A DNA stretch of 64,000 nt from Gammaproteobacteria bacterium (GTDB taxonomy: Bacteria; Pseudomonadota; Gammaproteobacteria; Pseudomonadales; Azotimanducaceae): positions 124,001-188,000 of the forward strand of contig JAPOXV010000004.1 in assembly GCA_026706935.1 (NCBI GenBank). Reading direction: 5' to 3'. Each line of letters opens with the position of its first letter. Position 1 is the first letter of the stretch. Shown piece after piece: positions 50,327-59,038 of this stretch. The notes under the pieces are model-generated. The model was not told where the DNA came from, ran no database searches, and saw only the letters and a program-made list of their open reading frames with translations. Position numbers and translations under genes: made by a program.

Positions 50327-51028
50327 TTAGGCCGCTCCGATACTTGCTTCTTCCACCGCGATACCGGGTCCCATCGTGGTGGAAATCGTGACCTTCTTGA
50401 TGTAGGTCCCTTTTGCTGACGGCGGCTTCGCTTTCCGCAATTCAGCGATCAGAGCTTCAACGTTTTCTCGAAGTTGAGCCTCAGTTTGGCCGACCTGACC
50501 GATCGAACCATGAATGATCCCGGTACGATCAGCCCGATACTGCACCTGTCCAGACTTCGCGTTTTTCACGGCATCCGCTACATCTGGTGTAACCGTTCCG
50601 CTCTTGGGATTCGGCATCAAGCCGCGCGGTCCCAATATCCGACCGAGCGAACCGACGACTCGCATGCAATCAGGAGTTGCGATGACCACATCAAAATCGA
50701 AATCCCCAGCTTTTACTTGTTCAGCTAGATCATCGAGTCCAACAACGTCTGCGCCTGCTTCCTTCGCAGCGTCAGCGTTAGCACCTTGCGCAAAAACCGC
50801 GACGCGGATCTCTTTTCCTGTCCCGTGAGGTAGTACGATCGCGCCCCGTACGTTCTGATCTGCTTGTCGAGGATCAATACCAAGGTTCACGGCGAGATCA
50901 ACCGACTCCTTGAATTTCCCGGTCGGTAATTCGGTGAGAATCTTTATCGCCTCGCCGATCTCATAGGTCTTGCCTGTCTCTACACGTTCTTGCGCTGCGT
51001 GTTTGCGCTTCGTCAAACGTTTACCCAT
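50327..51028 (-). CDS. rplA: 50S ribosomal protein L1
   Basis: Mobile L1 stalk protein that helps deacylated tRNA leave; in E. coli it represses rplKA. 233 residues (E. coli 234): [40 protein letters not shown] and [20 protein letters not shown]. Overlaps rplK by 1 nt (TGATG). Confidence 0.98.
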   Translation of the reverse strand: MGKRLTKRKHAAQERVETGKTYEIGEAIKILTELPTGKFKESVDLAVNLGIDPRQADQNVRGAIVLPHGTGKEIRVAVFAQGANADAAKEAGADVVGLDDLAEQVKAGDFDFDVVIATPDCMRVVGSLGRILGPRGLMPNPKSGTVTPDVADAVKNAKSGQVQYRADRTGIIHGSIGQVGQTEAQLRENVEALIAELRKAKPPSAKGTYIKKVTISTTMGPGIAVEEASIGAA

Positions 51029-51459
51029 CAGATACCTTCTACCTCAATCCCGGCACTACGTGCGGTACCGGCTAGTGTCTTAACCGCAGCATCCATGTCC
51101 GCTGCTGTCAATTCCGCATCCTTTGTTTTTGCAATTTCTTCTAGTTGTGCTCGTGAGACTCTGCCTACCTTCTCCGTATTTGGTGTACCACTGCCTTTGT
51201 CGATATTGGCGGCTCGCTTGATCAAGTACGAAGCTGGTGGCGATTTCGTGATAAACGTGAAGCTTCGGTCCGCAAATATGGTGATCACTGTAGGAATCGG
51301 CACACCGGGTTCCATACCTTGGGTTTGAGCGTTAAAAGCCTTGCAAAATTCCATAATGTTCAGTCCGGCCTGACCCAAGGCGGGACCAACCGGAGGCGCA
51401 GGATTAGCCTGACCGGCTGGCACCTGCATCTTCAGATAAGAGTCGATCTGTTTAGCCAT
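51028..51459 (-). CDS. rplK: 50S ribosomal protein L11
   Basis: GTPase-centre protein, site of thiostrepton action and of RelA stimulation. 143 residues (E. coli 142). The Pro-rich N domain [20 protein letters not shown] is intact and the C domain has ITVIMDR-like [20 protein letters not shown]. Fifty-three bp after nusG. Confidence 0.98.
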   Translation of the reverse strand: MAKQIDSYLKMQVPAGQANPAPPVGPALGQAGLNIMEFCKAFNAQTQGMEPGVPIPTVITIFADRSFTFITKSPPASYLIKRAANIDKGSGTPNTEKVGRVSRAQLEEIAKTKDAELTAADMDAAVKTLAGTARSAGIEVEGI

Positions 51460-51512
51460 ATATGGTCAAGCGTTCCAAATAGATGAAGCGATCCGTGCTG
51501 ATAACCCGGTTA

Positions 51513-52229
51513 TCAACCTTTCTCGACTTGGGAAAAATCCAGTTCGACAGGCGTAGACCTGCCAAAAATGGTGACAGCAACCACCAGTTGCTGCTTCTTG
51601 TAGTTAACTTCCTCGACGGTCCCGCTAAATTCGTTGAACGGCCCGTCGATGATGCGGATGAGCTCGCCTGGCTCAAAAACGGTCTTGGGCGTGACCTTCT
51701 CTCCGCCTTGATCGATCCGGTCCAAAATAAGCTGAATTTCAGCTTTCGGGAGCGGCGTGGGCTTGGCAATTGTACCGCCAACGAAGCCTGATATGCGTGT
51801 CGTTTTTGTAACTAACTCCCAAGTCGTCTCATCCATCTCCATGTTGACGAAGATATAACCGGGGTAAAAGCGACGTTCGCTACGTCGTCGCTTGCCACCA
51901 CGGAGTTCTACAACCTCCTCACTCGGCACCAAAATAGCGCCGAATTTGTCGGCTAAATCCGAGTATTTCACACGCTCTTCAAGCGTGGCGGCTGCCCTTT
52001 TCTCCTGACCAGCTTGGGCACTAACAACGTACCACTTCTTGTTAGGATCGTCGAGGACGGCGCGATCGAATAGCGGTTGCTCAATGGTCCGCACTTCGGA
52101 CGTGTCTGCCTCGTGTTCCGTAGGCGACGGTTCTTGATCGGCTGTTTCTGACTCACTAGCAGTGACGTGATCAACCGTTTGACTCACCGTCTCTGTCGCG
52201 TCTCCTGACGTTGTTGGTTCTTTATCCAA
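51513..52229 (-). CDS. nusG: Transcription antitermination factor NusG with acidic N-terminal extension
   Basis: Bridges RNA polymerase to Rho or to ribosomal S10. The canonical part begins at KKWYVVSAQAGQEKRAAATL (Trp66; E. coli Trp9) with NGN landmarks RRKSER-like KRRRSERRFYPGYIFVNMEM and the C-terminal KOW (FEPGELIRIIDGPFNEFSGT; FGRSTPVELDFSQVEKG). Length is 238 against 181. The added 57 residues are rich in Glu, Asp, Ser and Thr. No ATG, GTG or TTG lies near the E. coli-equivalent start, so the extension appears real. Its start overlaps secE by 8 bp. Confidence 0.97.
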   Translation of the reverse strand: MDKEPTTSGDATETVSQTVDHVTASESETADQEPSPTEHEADTSEVRTIEQPLFDRAVLDDPNKKWYVVSAQAGQEKRAAATLEERVKYSDLADKFGAILVPSEEVVELRGGKRRRSERRFYPGYIFVNMEMDETTWELVTKTTRISGFVGGTIAKPTPLPKAEIQLILDRIDQGGEKVTPKTVFEPGELIRIIDGPFNEFSGTVEEVNYKKQQLVVAVTIFGRSTPVELDFSQVEKG

Positions 52230-52602
52230 TGGCTTGTTTTACTCCCCACGACAGTGCCGAATCCAATCCCCATAGGATCAACGCTACAACTAAGATCAAT
52301 GCGATAACAATCAATGTCGTCTGAAGCGTGACCTCACGCGTGGGCCAAACCACGCGTCGTATTTCCGCGCGCGATAGGTTCGCTAACTCCCACAATTGCT
52401 TACCTCGTTTCGTAAGGTAAAGTAGATACAACGCTAATAGCGCGAGACCTACCAATACGAGTGCTCGCAGCAGCAGCGACGTTTCACCGAAGTACCAGTT
52501 TCCGATGACGCCGGCGGTGAGCACAGCGAATACACCCAACCACTTGACGCGGTCGAGTAAGTCAAAGCCTTCCGTTCTATCTGTGGTTTTTGTTGTTGCC
52601 AC
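52222..52602 (-). CDS. secE: Preprotein translocase subunit SecE
   Basis: Clamp subunit of the SecYEG channel. 126 residues (E. coli 127) with three membrane helices: about 18-35, 45-62 and 95-116. The conserved cytoplasmic amphipathic segment reads ANLSRAEIRRVVWPTREVTL. Located between tRNA-Trp and nusG; the tufB gene that precedes it in E. coli and Pseudomonas is absent. Confidence 0.97.
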   Translation of the reverse strand: MATTKTTDRTEGFDLLDRVKWLGVFAVLTAGVIGNWYFGETSLLLRALVLVGLALLALYLLYLTKRGKQLWELANLSRAEIRRVVWPTREVTLQTTLIVIALILVVALILWGLDSALSWGVKQAIG

Positions 52603-52637
52603 TTTTTGTCGATCTACGATTTGGTTATGTTGAGAGT

Positions 52638-52713
52638 TGGCAGGCCAGGAGGGTCTCGAACCCCCGACCTAGGGTTTTGGAGACCCTCGCTCTGCCAACT
52701 GAGCTACTGGCCT
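52638..52713 (-). tRNA. tRNA-Trp (CCA anticodon)
   Basis: A 76-nt cloverleaf with 3' CCA encoded. The acceptor stem begins AGGCCAG and pairs with CTGGCCT. The anticodon loop CTCCAAA gives CCA, decoding UGG. It occupies the space between tRNA-Thr(GGT) and secE, the usual place of tufB plus this tRNA in Pseudomonas. Confidence 0.97.
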
Positions 52714-52811
52714 TCTCTCTCACTCGCGAACTGTTCCGTCAGCCGTCATCGGTAAGCTGTCAAGCAGCAACGCTCCCCTCGGCGCTACTTTGTCAGCGTC
52801 TAACAAGCGGA

Positions 52812-52887
<76 letters not shown>

Positions 52888-52925
52888 CTTGTTACTTTTT
52901 GTGACATGACCCACCACTCGCATAC

Positions 52926-52999
52926 TGGTGCGGGTAGCGGGAATCGAACCCGCGCCATCAGCTTGGAAGGCTGAGGTTCTGCCACTGAACAATACCCGC
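52926..52999 (-). tRNA. tRNA-Gly (TCC anticodon)
   Basis: A 74-nt cloverleaf with encoded CCA. Acceptor GCGGGTA pairs with TACCCGC. The anticodon stem TCAGC/GCTGA encloses CTTCCAA, giving TCC for GGA/GGG. It corresponds to E. coli glyT by position. Confidence 0.97.
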
Positions 53000-53036
53000 C
53001 ACATCCGGCTCACCCTAACAAGCCCACGGTCTTGAT

Positions 53037-53121
53037 TGGTGGAGGGGGTAGGATTCGAACCTACGAAGGCTGAGCCGTCAGATTTACAGTCTGGTCCCTT
53101 TGGCCGCTCGGGAACCCCTCC
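53037..53121 (-). tRNA. tRNA-Tyr (GTA anticodon)
   Basis: An 85-nt class II tRNA with a long variable arm and encoded CCA. Acceptor GGAGGGG pairs with CCCCTCC. The anticodon arm CAGACTGTAAATCTG gives GTA. It corresponds to E. coli tyrU by position. Confidence 0.97.
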
Positions 53122-53212
53122 TGCACGTGCAAATGTAGGCGGGACATTTTCGTTATCCGACCCCTCTATGTCAAACGATTCCGAGTTTAAAGCGGTAATC
53201 CTAGATTGAATT

Positions 53213-53288
53213 TGGTGCCGCCACAAGGAATTGAACCCTGGACCTTCTCATTACAAGTGAGCTGCTCTACCGGCTGAGCTATGGCGGC
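53213..53288 (-). tRNA. tRNA-Thr (TGT anticodon)
   Basis: A 76-nt cloverleaf with encoded CCA. Acceptor GCCGCCA pairs with TGGCGGC. The anticodon loop CTTGTAA gives TGT for ACA/ACG. It is first of the five tRNAs, so the operon promoter should lie at 53289-53370; a TAGAAT with a GC-rich stretch after it is visible there but no matching -35. Confidence 0.97.
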
Positions 53289-53370
53289 ACTAAGCACCCA
53301 AATTCCGTTGGCGTATGAGGTCAGGAAGCGCGGAATTCTAATGTCGTCCGCCGTAATCGGCAGAGCTTCT

Positions 53371-54189
53371 TTATGGCTCTGACGTCTTCAGTAGTGCTCG
53401 TTTCGCTTTTTCAAGATCCAGTTCTGCATCAGGAAAGAGTGGATCCATTTGCTCCAATTGGGCTACAACAATTTCTGCTACAGCTAGTCGAGCAAAGCGT
53501 TTCTGATCCGCAGGAATAACGAACCACGGGGCAGCTCCCGTCGACGTCGCCTTGATCGCCGCCTCATACGCGGACTGATATTCATCCCAATATTGTCGTT
53601 CACGAATATCACTCAACTCAAACTTCCAGTTTTTCTCCGGATCATCCAGCCGTTCGACTAATCGCTTGAGCTGCTCCTCCTTCGAAACGTGAAGAAAGAA
53701 CTTCAATACCGTTGTATGTCCTTGTCTCGTCAAATGTCTTTCGAAACTTCGAATGTCCTCAAATCGTTCATCCCAGAATGATTCTTCGATTGCTTCTATG
53801 TCGAATCCACGAAGCTTCAAGAGTGTTGGATGAACACGAGTGACGACGACTTCCTCGTAGTGAGAACGATTGTGTACGCCGATGTAGCCTTGTGCAGGCA
53901 GATCGCGCCAGTGGCGTTGAAAATAGGATTGCTCTAGATCATCCTGAGTCGGAACTCCGTAGGCGTGAACTCGCACGCCAGCTGGATTGAGTCCGGTCGT
54001 CACATGACGAATCATGCTGTCCTTTCCCGAGGCGTCCATTCCTTGAAATACCAACAGTAATGCACGTGAATGCTCCGCGAATAACCGGTGCTGGAGTTCC
54101 GCAAATCGTCCCACAATTTCCTTCAGCTGCTTCTGTGCTTCTTGCTTACCAAGCGTGAAGCCGGGTTGACGCGTCGCACGTTTGCTCAA
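53371..54189 (-). CDS. Polyphosphate kinase 2 family nucleotide phosphotransferase
   Basis: Transfers phosphate between polyphosphate and nucleotides. Walker A is FQGMDASGKDS, and the lid/Walker B area shows GVHNRSHYEEVVVTRVHP, resembling the class III branch (polyphosphate:nucleotide phosphotransferase). From TTG 54189 the product has 272 residues, but this start has no Shine-Dalgarno. The frame is open upstream and encodes QFIVRPNKTFSLSKRATRQPG, which resembles the conserved N-terminus of relatives. An ATT at 54246, preceded by AAAGGTG, would give 291 residues. The true start is therefore probably upstream. It is followed by the tRNA cluster. Confidence 0.88.
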   Translation of the reverse strand: MSKRATRQPGFTLGKQEAQKQLKEIVGRFAELQHRLFAEHSRALLLVFQGMDASGKDSMIRHVTTGLNPAGVRVHAYGVPTQDDLEQSYFQRHWRDLPAQGYIGVHNRSHYEEVVVTRVHPTLLKLRGFDIEAIEESFWDERFEDIRSFERHLTRQGHTTVLKFFLHVSKEEQLKRLVERLDDPEKNWKFELSDIRERQYWDEYQSAYEAAIKATSTGAAPWFVIPADQKRFARLAVAEIVVAQLEQMDPLFPDAELDLEKAKRALLKTSEP

Positions 54190-54276
54190 GGAAAACGTTT
54201 TATTCGGCCGGACGATGAATTGATTTTGGTTTGTAATCTGAGGAATAGTTACACCTTTTGCAGACGTGAATACCTG

Positions 54277-54297
54277 TTAGCTAGTCGCAGTAGCTAA
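54277..54297. promoter_or_regulatory. Inverted repeat upstream of the polyphosphate kinase
   Basis: TTAGCTA-N7-TAGCTAA is a perfect 7-bp inverted repeat about 30-50 bp upstream of the likely kinase start. It has no U-run on either strand, so an operator or leader hairpin is more likely than a terminator. Confidence 0.4.
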
Positions 54298-54345
54298 GAC
54301 AGGAGAATTTAAGTGACAAGCAGCTGTTGGTCTGGATTAAATCTG

Positions 54346-55728
54346 CTAGCTCATCATGTAGCCTAACGGGGTCTCTTTAGAACTTGGCGAATAAAAGTTT
54401 CGCACGTTTGGCAGTACACGATCCAAGTCACTCGGCGCAACGCCGAACCACAGCGCCAACTCTGCGAAATACTCCTCCGTACTGGTCGTTGGCATGAACA
54501 CACCTCGCCCCGTGTCCATTGGGTGGTTCTGGTGCAACGTTGGGTACGTGCCGTACATCTGCCCGCCATTCACAGCGCCACCCATGACGAGATGGTGTGC
54601 CCCCCAACCGTGATCAGATCCCTTACCGTTCGATGTCAAAGTACGACCAAAGTCTGAAACAGTAAAGGTCGTTACTTGATCGTAGACGCCAATTTCACGT
54701 AATGCGTCCCTAAATCGACTCATTGCATAACTAACGTATGGCAACATGCGCGCTTGATTGTTCAAAACCTCATCATGATGGTCCCAGCCACCGATTTGTA
54801 CGAAGAACGTCTGACGAGTTGCCCCCAGAATCTCCCGTACAGAGATCACTCGAACTATCTGACGCATCGCAGTAGAAAGTCGTTGATTAATAAAGACTGT
54901 CTGAATGTCCGGAGCTTGTTGCATTGCTTCGACGAACGTCTCGGCGTTGTCTATCGCTTTCCGCATACGTAGGGCATACTCGTTGCGAAGTAAGTTACTG
55001 TGATCGACACTGAAGACATCGTCGATCATCAGTTTCCGCTTGCCGTTGTAACCACCGTCGTCGCCATACGACCAAATACTCTGCGCTCCATCGCCGGTCG
55101 CATGGATGTTGTAAGGCACCGCACGTTCGCCACTTTGAAACACATTCGTGCCATTCAGCGAAATGTTCATCGAGATTCCGTTCGCCAACTCTGGACCTTG
55201 CAGGTCGGCAATTCGTCCAGCCCAGCCTTGCGTCGCACTTCGACTGTAGCTCACGGCGGTCTGCCACTGCATCTGTTGATCAGAATGTGAATACAGTCCT
55301 AGCGGGACCTTAGCACGGCCTTGCTGTAAAGCAATCGGATCGATCGGTTCAAGCAATGTACCAACGTTATTTACTATCGCTAATTCGCCTTGACGATAGA
55401 GTTGCTCGATATCAGTCAAACCAGAATGCAAGCCGTACGTACGGCCTTCATCGTTTTCAGGCAAAGGCAACAGACTGTCGCGCTCTAGCGCGAGGTCCGA
55501 CCTAAACGTGCGATACTCGTCGTATTGGTCTTGATCGTATGGCGCCAGCATGTTGTAGGTGTCGTTACCACCAGCCAACATGATGCAGACGAGTGCCTTG
55601 TAATCGCCCCCATGATGGTGAGCTGCCGCTTGTCGTGCGAAGCCTAACGAGAGCATCGTACTCGTGGAAGTTGCGGCCGCAACCCCAAGCCCACAAGAAT
55701 GGGTCAGAAACGTCCTGCGTGATGCCAC
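54346..55728 (-). CDS. DUF1501 family protein with Tat signal
   Basis: A 460-residue exported protein. It begins MASRRTFLTHSCGLGVAAAT, a twin-arginine signal (RRTFL) ending after the AAAHH region, so it is exported folded. The body shows LAGGNDTYNMLAPYDQDQYD, AIVNNVGTLLEP and FTVSDFGRTLTSNGKGSDHG, typical of DUF1501, a group with an alkaline-phosphatase/sulfatase-like fold. A His-rich GSDHGWGAHH is likely metal-binding. The biochemical role of DUF1501 is not known to me. It is 2 bp downstream of the DUF1800 gene and must be co-expressed with it. Confidence 0.88.
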   Translation of the reverse strand: MASRRTFLTHSCGLGVAAATSTSTMLSLGFARQAAAHHHGGDYKALVCIMLAGGNDTYNMLAPYDQDQYDEYRTFRSDLALERDSLLPLPENDEGRTYGLHSGLTDIEQLYRQGELAIVNNVGTLLEPIDPIALQQGRAKVPLGLYSHSDQQMQWQTAVSYSRSATQGWAGRIADLQGPELANGISMNISLNGTNVFQSGERAVPYNIHATGDGAQSIWSYGDDGGYNGKRKLMIDDVFSVDHSNLLRNEYALRMRKAIDNAETFVEAMQQAPDIQTVFINQRLSTAMRQIVRVISVREILGATRQTFFVQIGGWDHHDEVLNNQARMLPYVSYAMSRFRDALREIGVYDQVTTFTVSDFGRTLTSNGKGSDHGWGAHHLVMGGAVNGGQMYGTYPTLHQNHPMDTGRGVFMPTTSTEEYFAELALWFGVAPSDLDRVLPNVRNFYSPSSKETPLGYMMS

Positions 55729-55730
55729 GG

Positions 55731-57449
55731 CTAACCCTCCACCACATAGGTTGGCGACATGGCAAAGAGGTAAATCGCATGTCGAGCACGGTCGAGTTTG
55801 TTGGTACCAATACTCTCTACACCTAGCTTGATGCGTAGACGCGTCGCTTCATCAAGACGACCGGCTGTCATCACAATATCTAACCGATCAATGAGAGCGT
55901 CGACGTCATCGGCTAAGTCCACGTAATCGTCAAGATTGATGTTTGTAGGTGTAAACGGTTCGCTTGGTGAGAACAGTCGATCGTCGTGAAACAGACCAAG
56001 ATCGATCAAATTGACCATGTTGATCACTGTAGTCGCCGTTGTGATCTGGAATTCCGGTGCGACGAGATTGTTTTTGGCGAGTGTACCTGCCGGTGAATGG
56101 AACGGTGAATAGAAATTGAACACGCTCGGGGCATTTATTGGGTGCTGTTGGCCGTGATAGTTCATCGTATAGCCGTTGTTGTAGAACAAGCCATCCTCAC
56201 ACTCTGCATTGAACTGTCGTGCTAAAGCTGTCAAGCGCAAAACCGGTTCACGCATCTTGCCAAAAGAATTCGGAATCAGAGGATTCGTAACTTCGGGGTC
56301 GAGCAAGATAGCTTTGATCACAGCCTTCATATCGCCTCGTACACCTGTAGTTTCCCCATTGAATGCGTTGGTGACACGTTTGACATATGCAGGCGATGGG
56401 TTGGAGGTTGTTAATCGCTGTATGAGTTGGCGACCGATGAAAGGTCCGACATTTGGATGGTTGAACAAACTGTCAACCGCCATTTCGATATCTTCCGTAC
56501 CCGTTTGCCCTTTAGGAACAACTACCCCACCTAACAAGTGCTTCGGACCAGGCGAATGGTGTTCCTCAAACATTTGCATTGGTTCGCGAAAATAAGGTCG
56601 CCATCGACCAAACCTAGCATTGGGTCCGCTGTAGGACAGACCGGTGAAAATCTTGGCGTATTCGCGAATATCCTCACTGTCATAGGTAGGTATCAGACTT
56701 CCTTCAGTGTCACGCTTATGCGTCGCATCGTCATTCAGCTCGAACAAACCAATAGTGAATAGCTGCATAACTTCTCGAGCGAAGTTCTCGTCCGGAAAAA
56801 TGTTGTGTTCAGGATCGGCCTTCCGGTTATTTACGTGACTCAAGTAAATCCCCATCGCGGGATGAAGTGATACGTTGAGTAGCAGATCCCGAAAATTGCC
56901 CGTAGCACCTGCGAGCAAGACATCCATGTAGCTTGTGATCGCTGGGGGATTGTCACGCAGAAGGTCAATATCCGAGACGACAAATATCTGGCTCAATGCG
57001 TATGCGACACGTTGTTGAACCTGATCAGGCGCAGTCATGGCTCGATTCCACCACGTTCCGCGCCAAAACGTAATCGTCAGCAAAATCCCGTCATCAGCAG
57101 GTTTGAATTCGCCTGCATCACGCCGTCGAACCAAGTCATCAGCAAACTCAAGATGAGATGTAGGCTCTAACGAAAGCTGCTCGTCTAGCCAAGCCTCATG
57201 ACCTATTTCAGCGATGTCGACGATGCTTTCGTATGGCATGCCGAACGTGGCCTTACTCGCAAACGCCGACGCTGCGTTCAGTTGGGCTTCGTTCGGACCG
57301 GGTGGTGGTGGCGGTGGTGGCGGTGGCGCAGGAGGGCTTACGGGGAACGTGGTAGGACCGCTTGTCGAAGAGCCTCCGCCGCCACAGGACATTAGGAGCG
57401 CACTGAGCGTTAGAAAGCCCAGGATACGCCCCGCGACTCGAAACGACAT
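55731..57449 (-). CDS. DUF1800 family lipoprotein
   Basis: A 572-residue exported protein with lipobox LLMSC (Cys22), then a Gly/Ser and poly-Pro linker (PPAPPPPPPPPPGP), then the DUF1800 body (FASKATFGMPYESIVDIAEI; FPDENFAREVMQLFTIGLFE; GVRGDMKAVIKAILLDPEV). The domain is of unknown biochemical function and is nearly always adjacent to a DUF1501 gene, as here (2-bp gap). The lipid anchor and linker suggest attachment to the outer or inner membrane leaflet facing the periplasm. Confidence 0.88.
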   Translation of the reverse strand: MSFRVAGRILGFLTLSALLMSCGGGGSSTSGPTTFPVSPPAPPPPPPPPPGPNEAQLNAASAFASKATFGMPYESIVDIAEIGHEAWLDEQLSLEPTSHLEFADDLVRRRDAGEFKPADDGILLTITFWRGTWWNRAMTAPDQVQQRVAYALSQIFVVSDIDLLRDNPPAITSYMDVLLAGATGNFRDLLLNVSLHPAMGIYLSHVNNRKADPEHNIFPDENFAREVMQLFTIGLFELNDDATHKRDTEGSLIPTYDSEDIREYAKIFTGLSYSGPNARFGRWRPYFREPMQMFEEHHSPGPKHLLGGVVVPKGQTGTEDIEMAVDSLFNHPNVGPFIGRQLIQRLTTSNPSPAYVKRVTNAFNGETTGVRGDMKAVIKAILLDPEVTNPLIPNSFGKMREPVLRLTALARQFNAECEDGLFYNNGYTMNYHGQQHPINAPSVFNFYSPFHSPAGTLAKNNLVAPEFQITTATTVINMVNLIDLGLFHDDRLFSPSEPFTPTNINLDDYVDLADDVDALIDRLDIVMTAGRLDEATRLRIKLGVESIGTNKLDRARHAIYLFAMSPTYVVEG

Positions 57450-57607
57450 CGCATACCCTAATGGTGCGTGTCATTGGAGTATACATTAATTACCCACGAA
57501 ATTGAAGCTCTCGACGTAGGGTCCTACACCTGAAAGAACGCGGATGGTATCTCTGTTATTTGCAGTCGATTATTCCGTTGAATTCAACTGCGTTAGATCA
57601 CAATACG

Positions 57608-58654
57608 TTACTCCGGCTTCCGCGCAACAAAGCAGTAGAGAGGTGTGAAGATACCCTCCTTACCACCATTTACGTACGCCTCCGCCGTTCTATCCATCAG
57701 CTTCACTACCTTGTGAGCGTGAGGCGGAAACAGACCGGTAAATTCGGTCACGCGAATCGTCCACTGCACTAGGGCACGACCAATCGGTGTACGACGGAAG
57801 AAATTCCCCAATGAGCCACTCTGACTCACCATAGGGTTGTACCAAGGTGTATTCGACTCTTCGCTTTTTGCTAGATCATTGGCTTCGAGAATCTCAAAAC
57901 CAACTGCTTCTAGCATGCTATTAACCTCGTGAAACGACGCTATATCTTTCAGTGCAATCCCGCGCATCAATTCCTTCTTCAACGTCTGATGGTGTGCATT
58001 AGTCGACTCAAAGTTGTCAGTCAGACACATTTCCTGACCCCACAACCTAGCGCCAGGCTTCAGAACGCGAAAAATCTCCGCGAATGCGTGCAGTTTGTCC
58101 GGTGCATGGCAAGTTGACTCAATCGCGTACCCAGCGTCAAACATGTCCGCATTGAGTGAACTCATGTCCATGAAACTGCATTTCACATATTCCGCTAGAT
58201 GGTTCAATCCCGCAGCTTCATTCTTCACCTTTGCTTGAGAAAGCTGATACTCATTGTTGTTGATGCAGTAAACCTTGACACCGGCTTCCTTTGCTACACG
58301 CCTCATCGGTCCGCCGACGCCGCATCCTATATCGATGACCTGCATTGACTCTTCTAATTCAAGCTTCTCAATCATCAGACGTTGGTGCCGCACGACAGCA
58401 TCTTCCAGCGACTCATTTGTCGCAATGGGCGCGAAGTGGAGCGAATCTCCCCACCCGTACTCCATCAATTCGTGACATAGATCGTAATAGTCGTTAACTA
58501 TCTCGGCGTGATCGTAGTCGTTGTCATCGAGTTCACCACGCAGTCGCTTGTCTGAGCTACTTTCGAGCTGACTTAGCCGGCTATCTGCCGACCAATTCGC
58601 ATATGCACTGTGCATCCTGCGAACGAGACTGAAGAACTTAATATCGCTGGGCAA
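57608..58654 (-). CDS. Sterol C24-methyltransferase-like SAM methyltransferase
   Basis: 348 residues with the architecture of Erg6/SMT enzymes, which methylate C24 of the sterol side chain. Diagnostic blocks: MEYGWGDSLHF at 65-74 (YEWGWGxSFHF in eukaryotes), SAM site IDIGCGVGGP at 107-116, INNNEYQLSQAK at 131-142, YAIESTCHAPD at 176-186, NDLAKSEESNTPWYNP near 259-274, and the C-terminal FTPLYCFVARKPE, which ends like SMT proteins. The start is TTG after AGGTGGGG; ATG at 58615 is an alternative. No sterol cyclase is in the window. Substrate remains inferred; a phytosterol-type or hopanoid methylation is possible. Confidence 0.85.
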   Translation of the reverse strand: MPSDIKFFSLVRRMHSAYANWSADSRLSQLESSSDKRLRGELDDNDYDHAEIVNDYYDLCHELMEYGWGDSLHFAPIATNESLEDAVVRHQRLMIEKLELEESMQVIDIGCGVGGPMRRVAKEAGVKVYCINNNEYQLSQAKVKNEAAGLNHLAEYVKCSFMDMSSLNADMFDAGYAIESTCHAPDKLHAFAEIFRVLKPGARLWGQEMCLTDNFESTNAHHQTLKKELMRGIALKDIASFHEVNSMLEAVGFEILEANDLAKSEESNTPWYNPMVSQSGSLGNFFRRTPIGRALVQWTIRVTEFTGLFPPHAHKVVKLMDRTAEAYVNGGKEGIFTPLYCFVARKPE

Positions 58655-59038
58655 ATCCCCACCTACTTATGCACGTCGATAACAAGAAGGTAGGCGCTGA
58701 CCGTCTTCCGCTCACCTTCGTGGACGGATTGTAGTTCAGAAGTGCGATTCTCTACTCACCATCGTCTTGCCCCACAGATGTTGTTGCCATGACATGGACG
58801 TAAAGACGATATGGCGCATTTACTTCGCTGTCGTTCTTAGGCTTGGTATCGATCTGTGAGTGTCTCAACAGAATCATGTTCCTTGTTCGTCTCAGCTGCA
58901 TTTTTTGAAATTAGTTTTTGCTGCGGCTGGTTGAACAGTTAACTTGCGTTGAATCCCTCTAGCATGCATTACGGAATAAGGCAGAGATGGTTCGAAACTA
59001 TGTATAGTTCGACGTGAAATGAACCTTCGGAGTGGCTA
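58655..59038. other. 384-bp divergent intergenic region
   Basis: No convincing gene. It separates the methyltransferase (-) from the RND operon (+). It holds a near-palindrome at 58992-59012, a possible stem-loop at 58893-58929 (CAGCTGCA paired with TGCGGCTG around an AT-rich loop), and TATAGT at 59003-59008 as a -10-like box. I see no clear -35. Confidence 0.6.
58992..59012. promoter_or_regulatory. Palindromic operator candidate before the RND operon
   Basis: AACTAT-GT-ATAGTT is a perfect 6-bp inverted repeat (58996-59009), extended by TCGA on both flanks with a 1-nt offset. It lies 29 bp before the adaptor start and overlaps a TATAGT -10-like box, the usual place for a TetR- or MarR-type repressor site on an efflux operon. 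Confidence 0.5.

Noticed and set aside
53361-53381. CAGAGC/GCTCTG hairpin at the end of the polyphosphate kinase as a terminator
   Set aside because: The 6-bp stem overlaps the coding end and no U-run follows on the minus strand.
55565-55826. Antisense open frames within the DUF1501/DUF1800 pair and across the ribosomal block
   Set aside because: They are shadows of strongly supported genes on the opposite strand, without domains or ribosome-binding sites.
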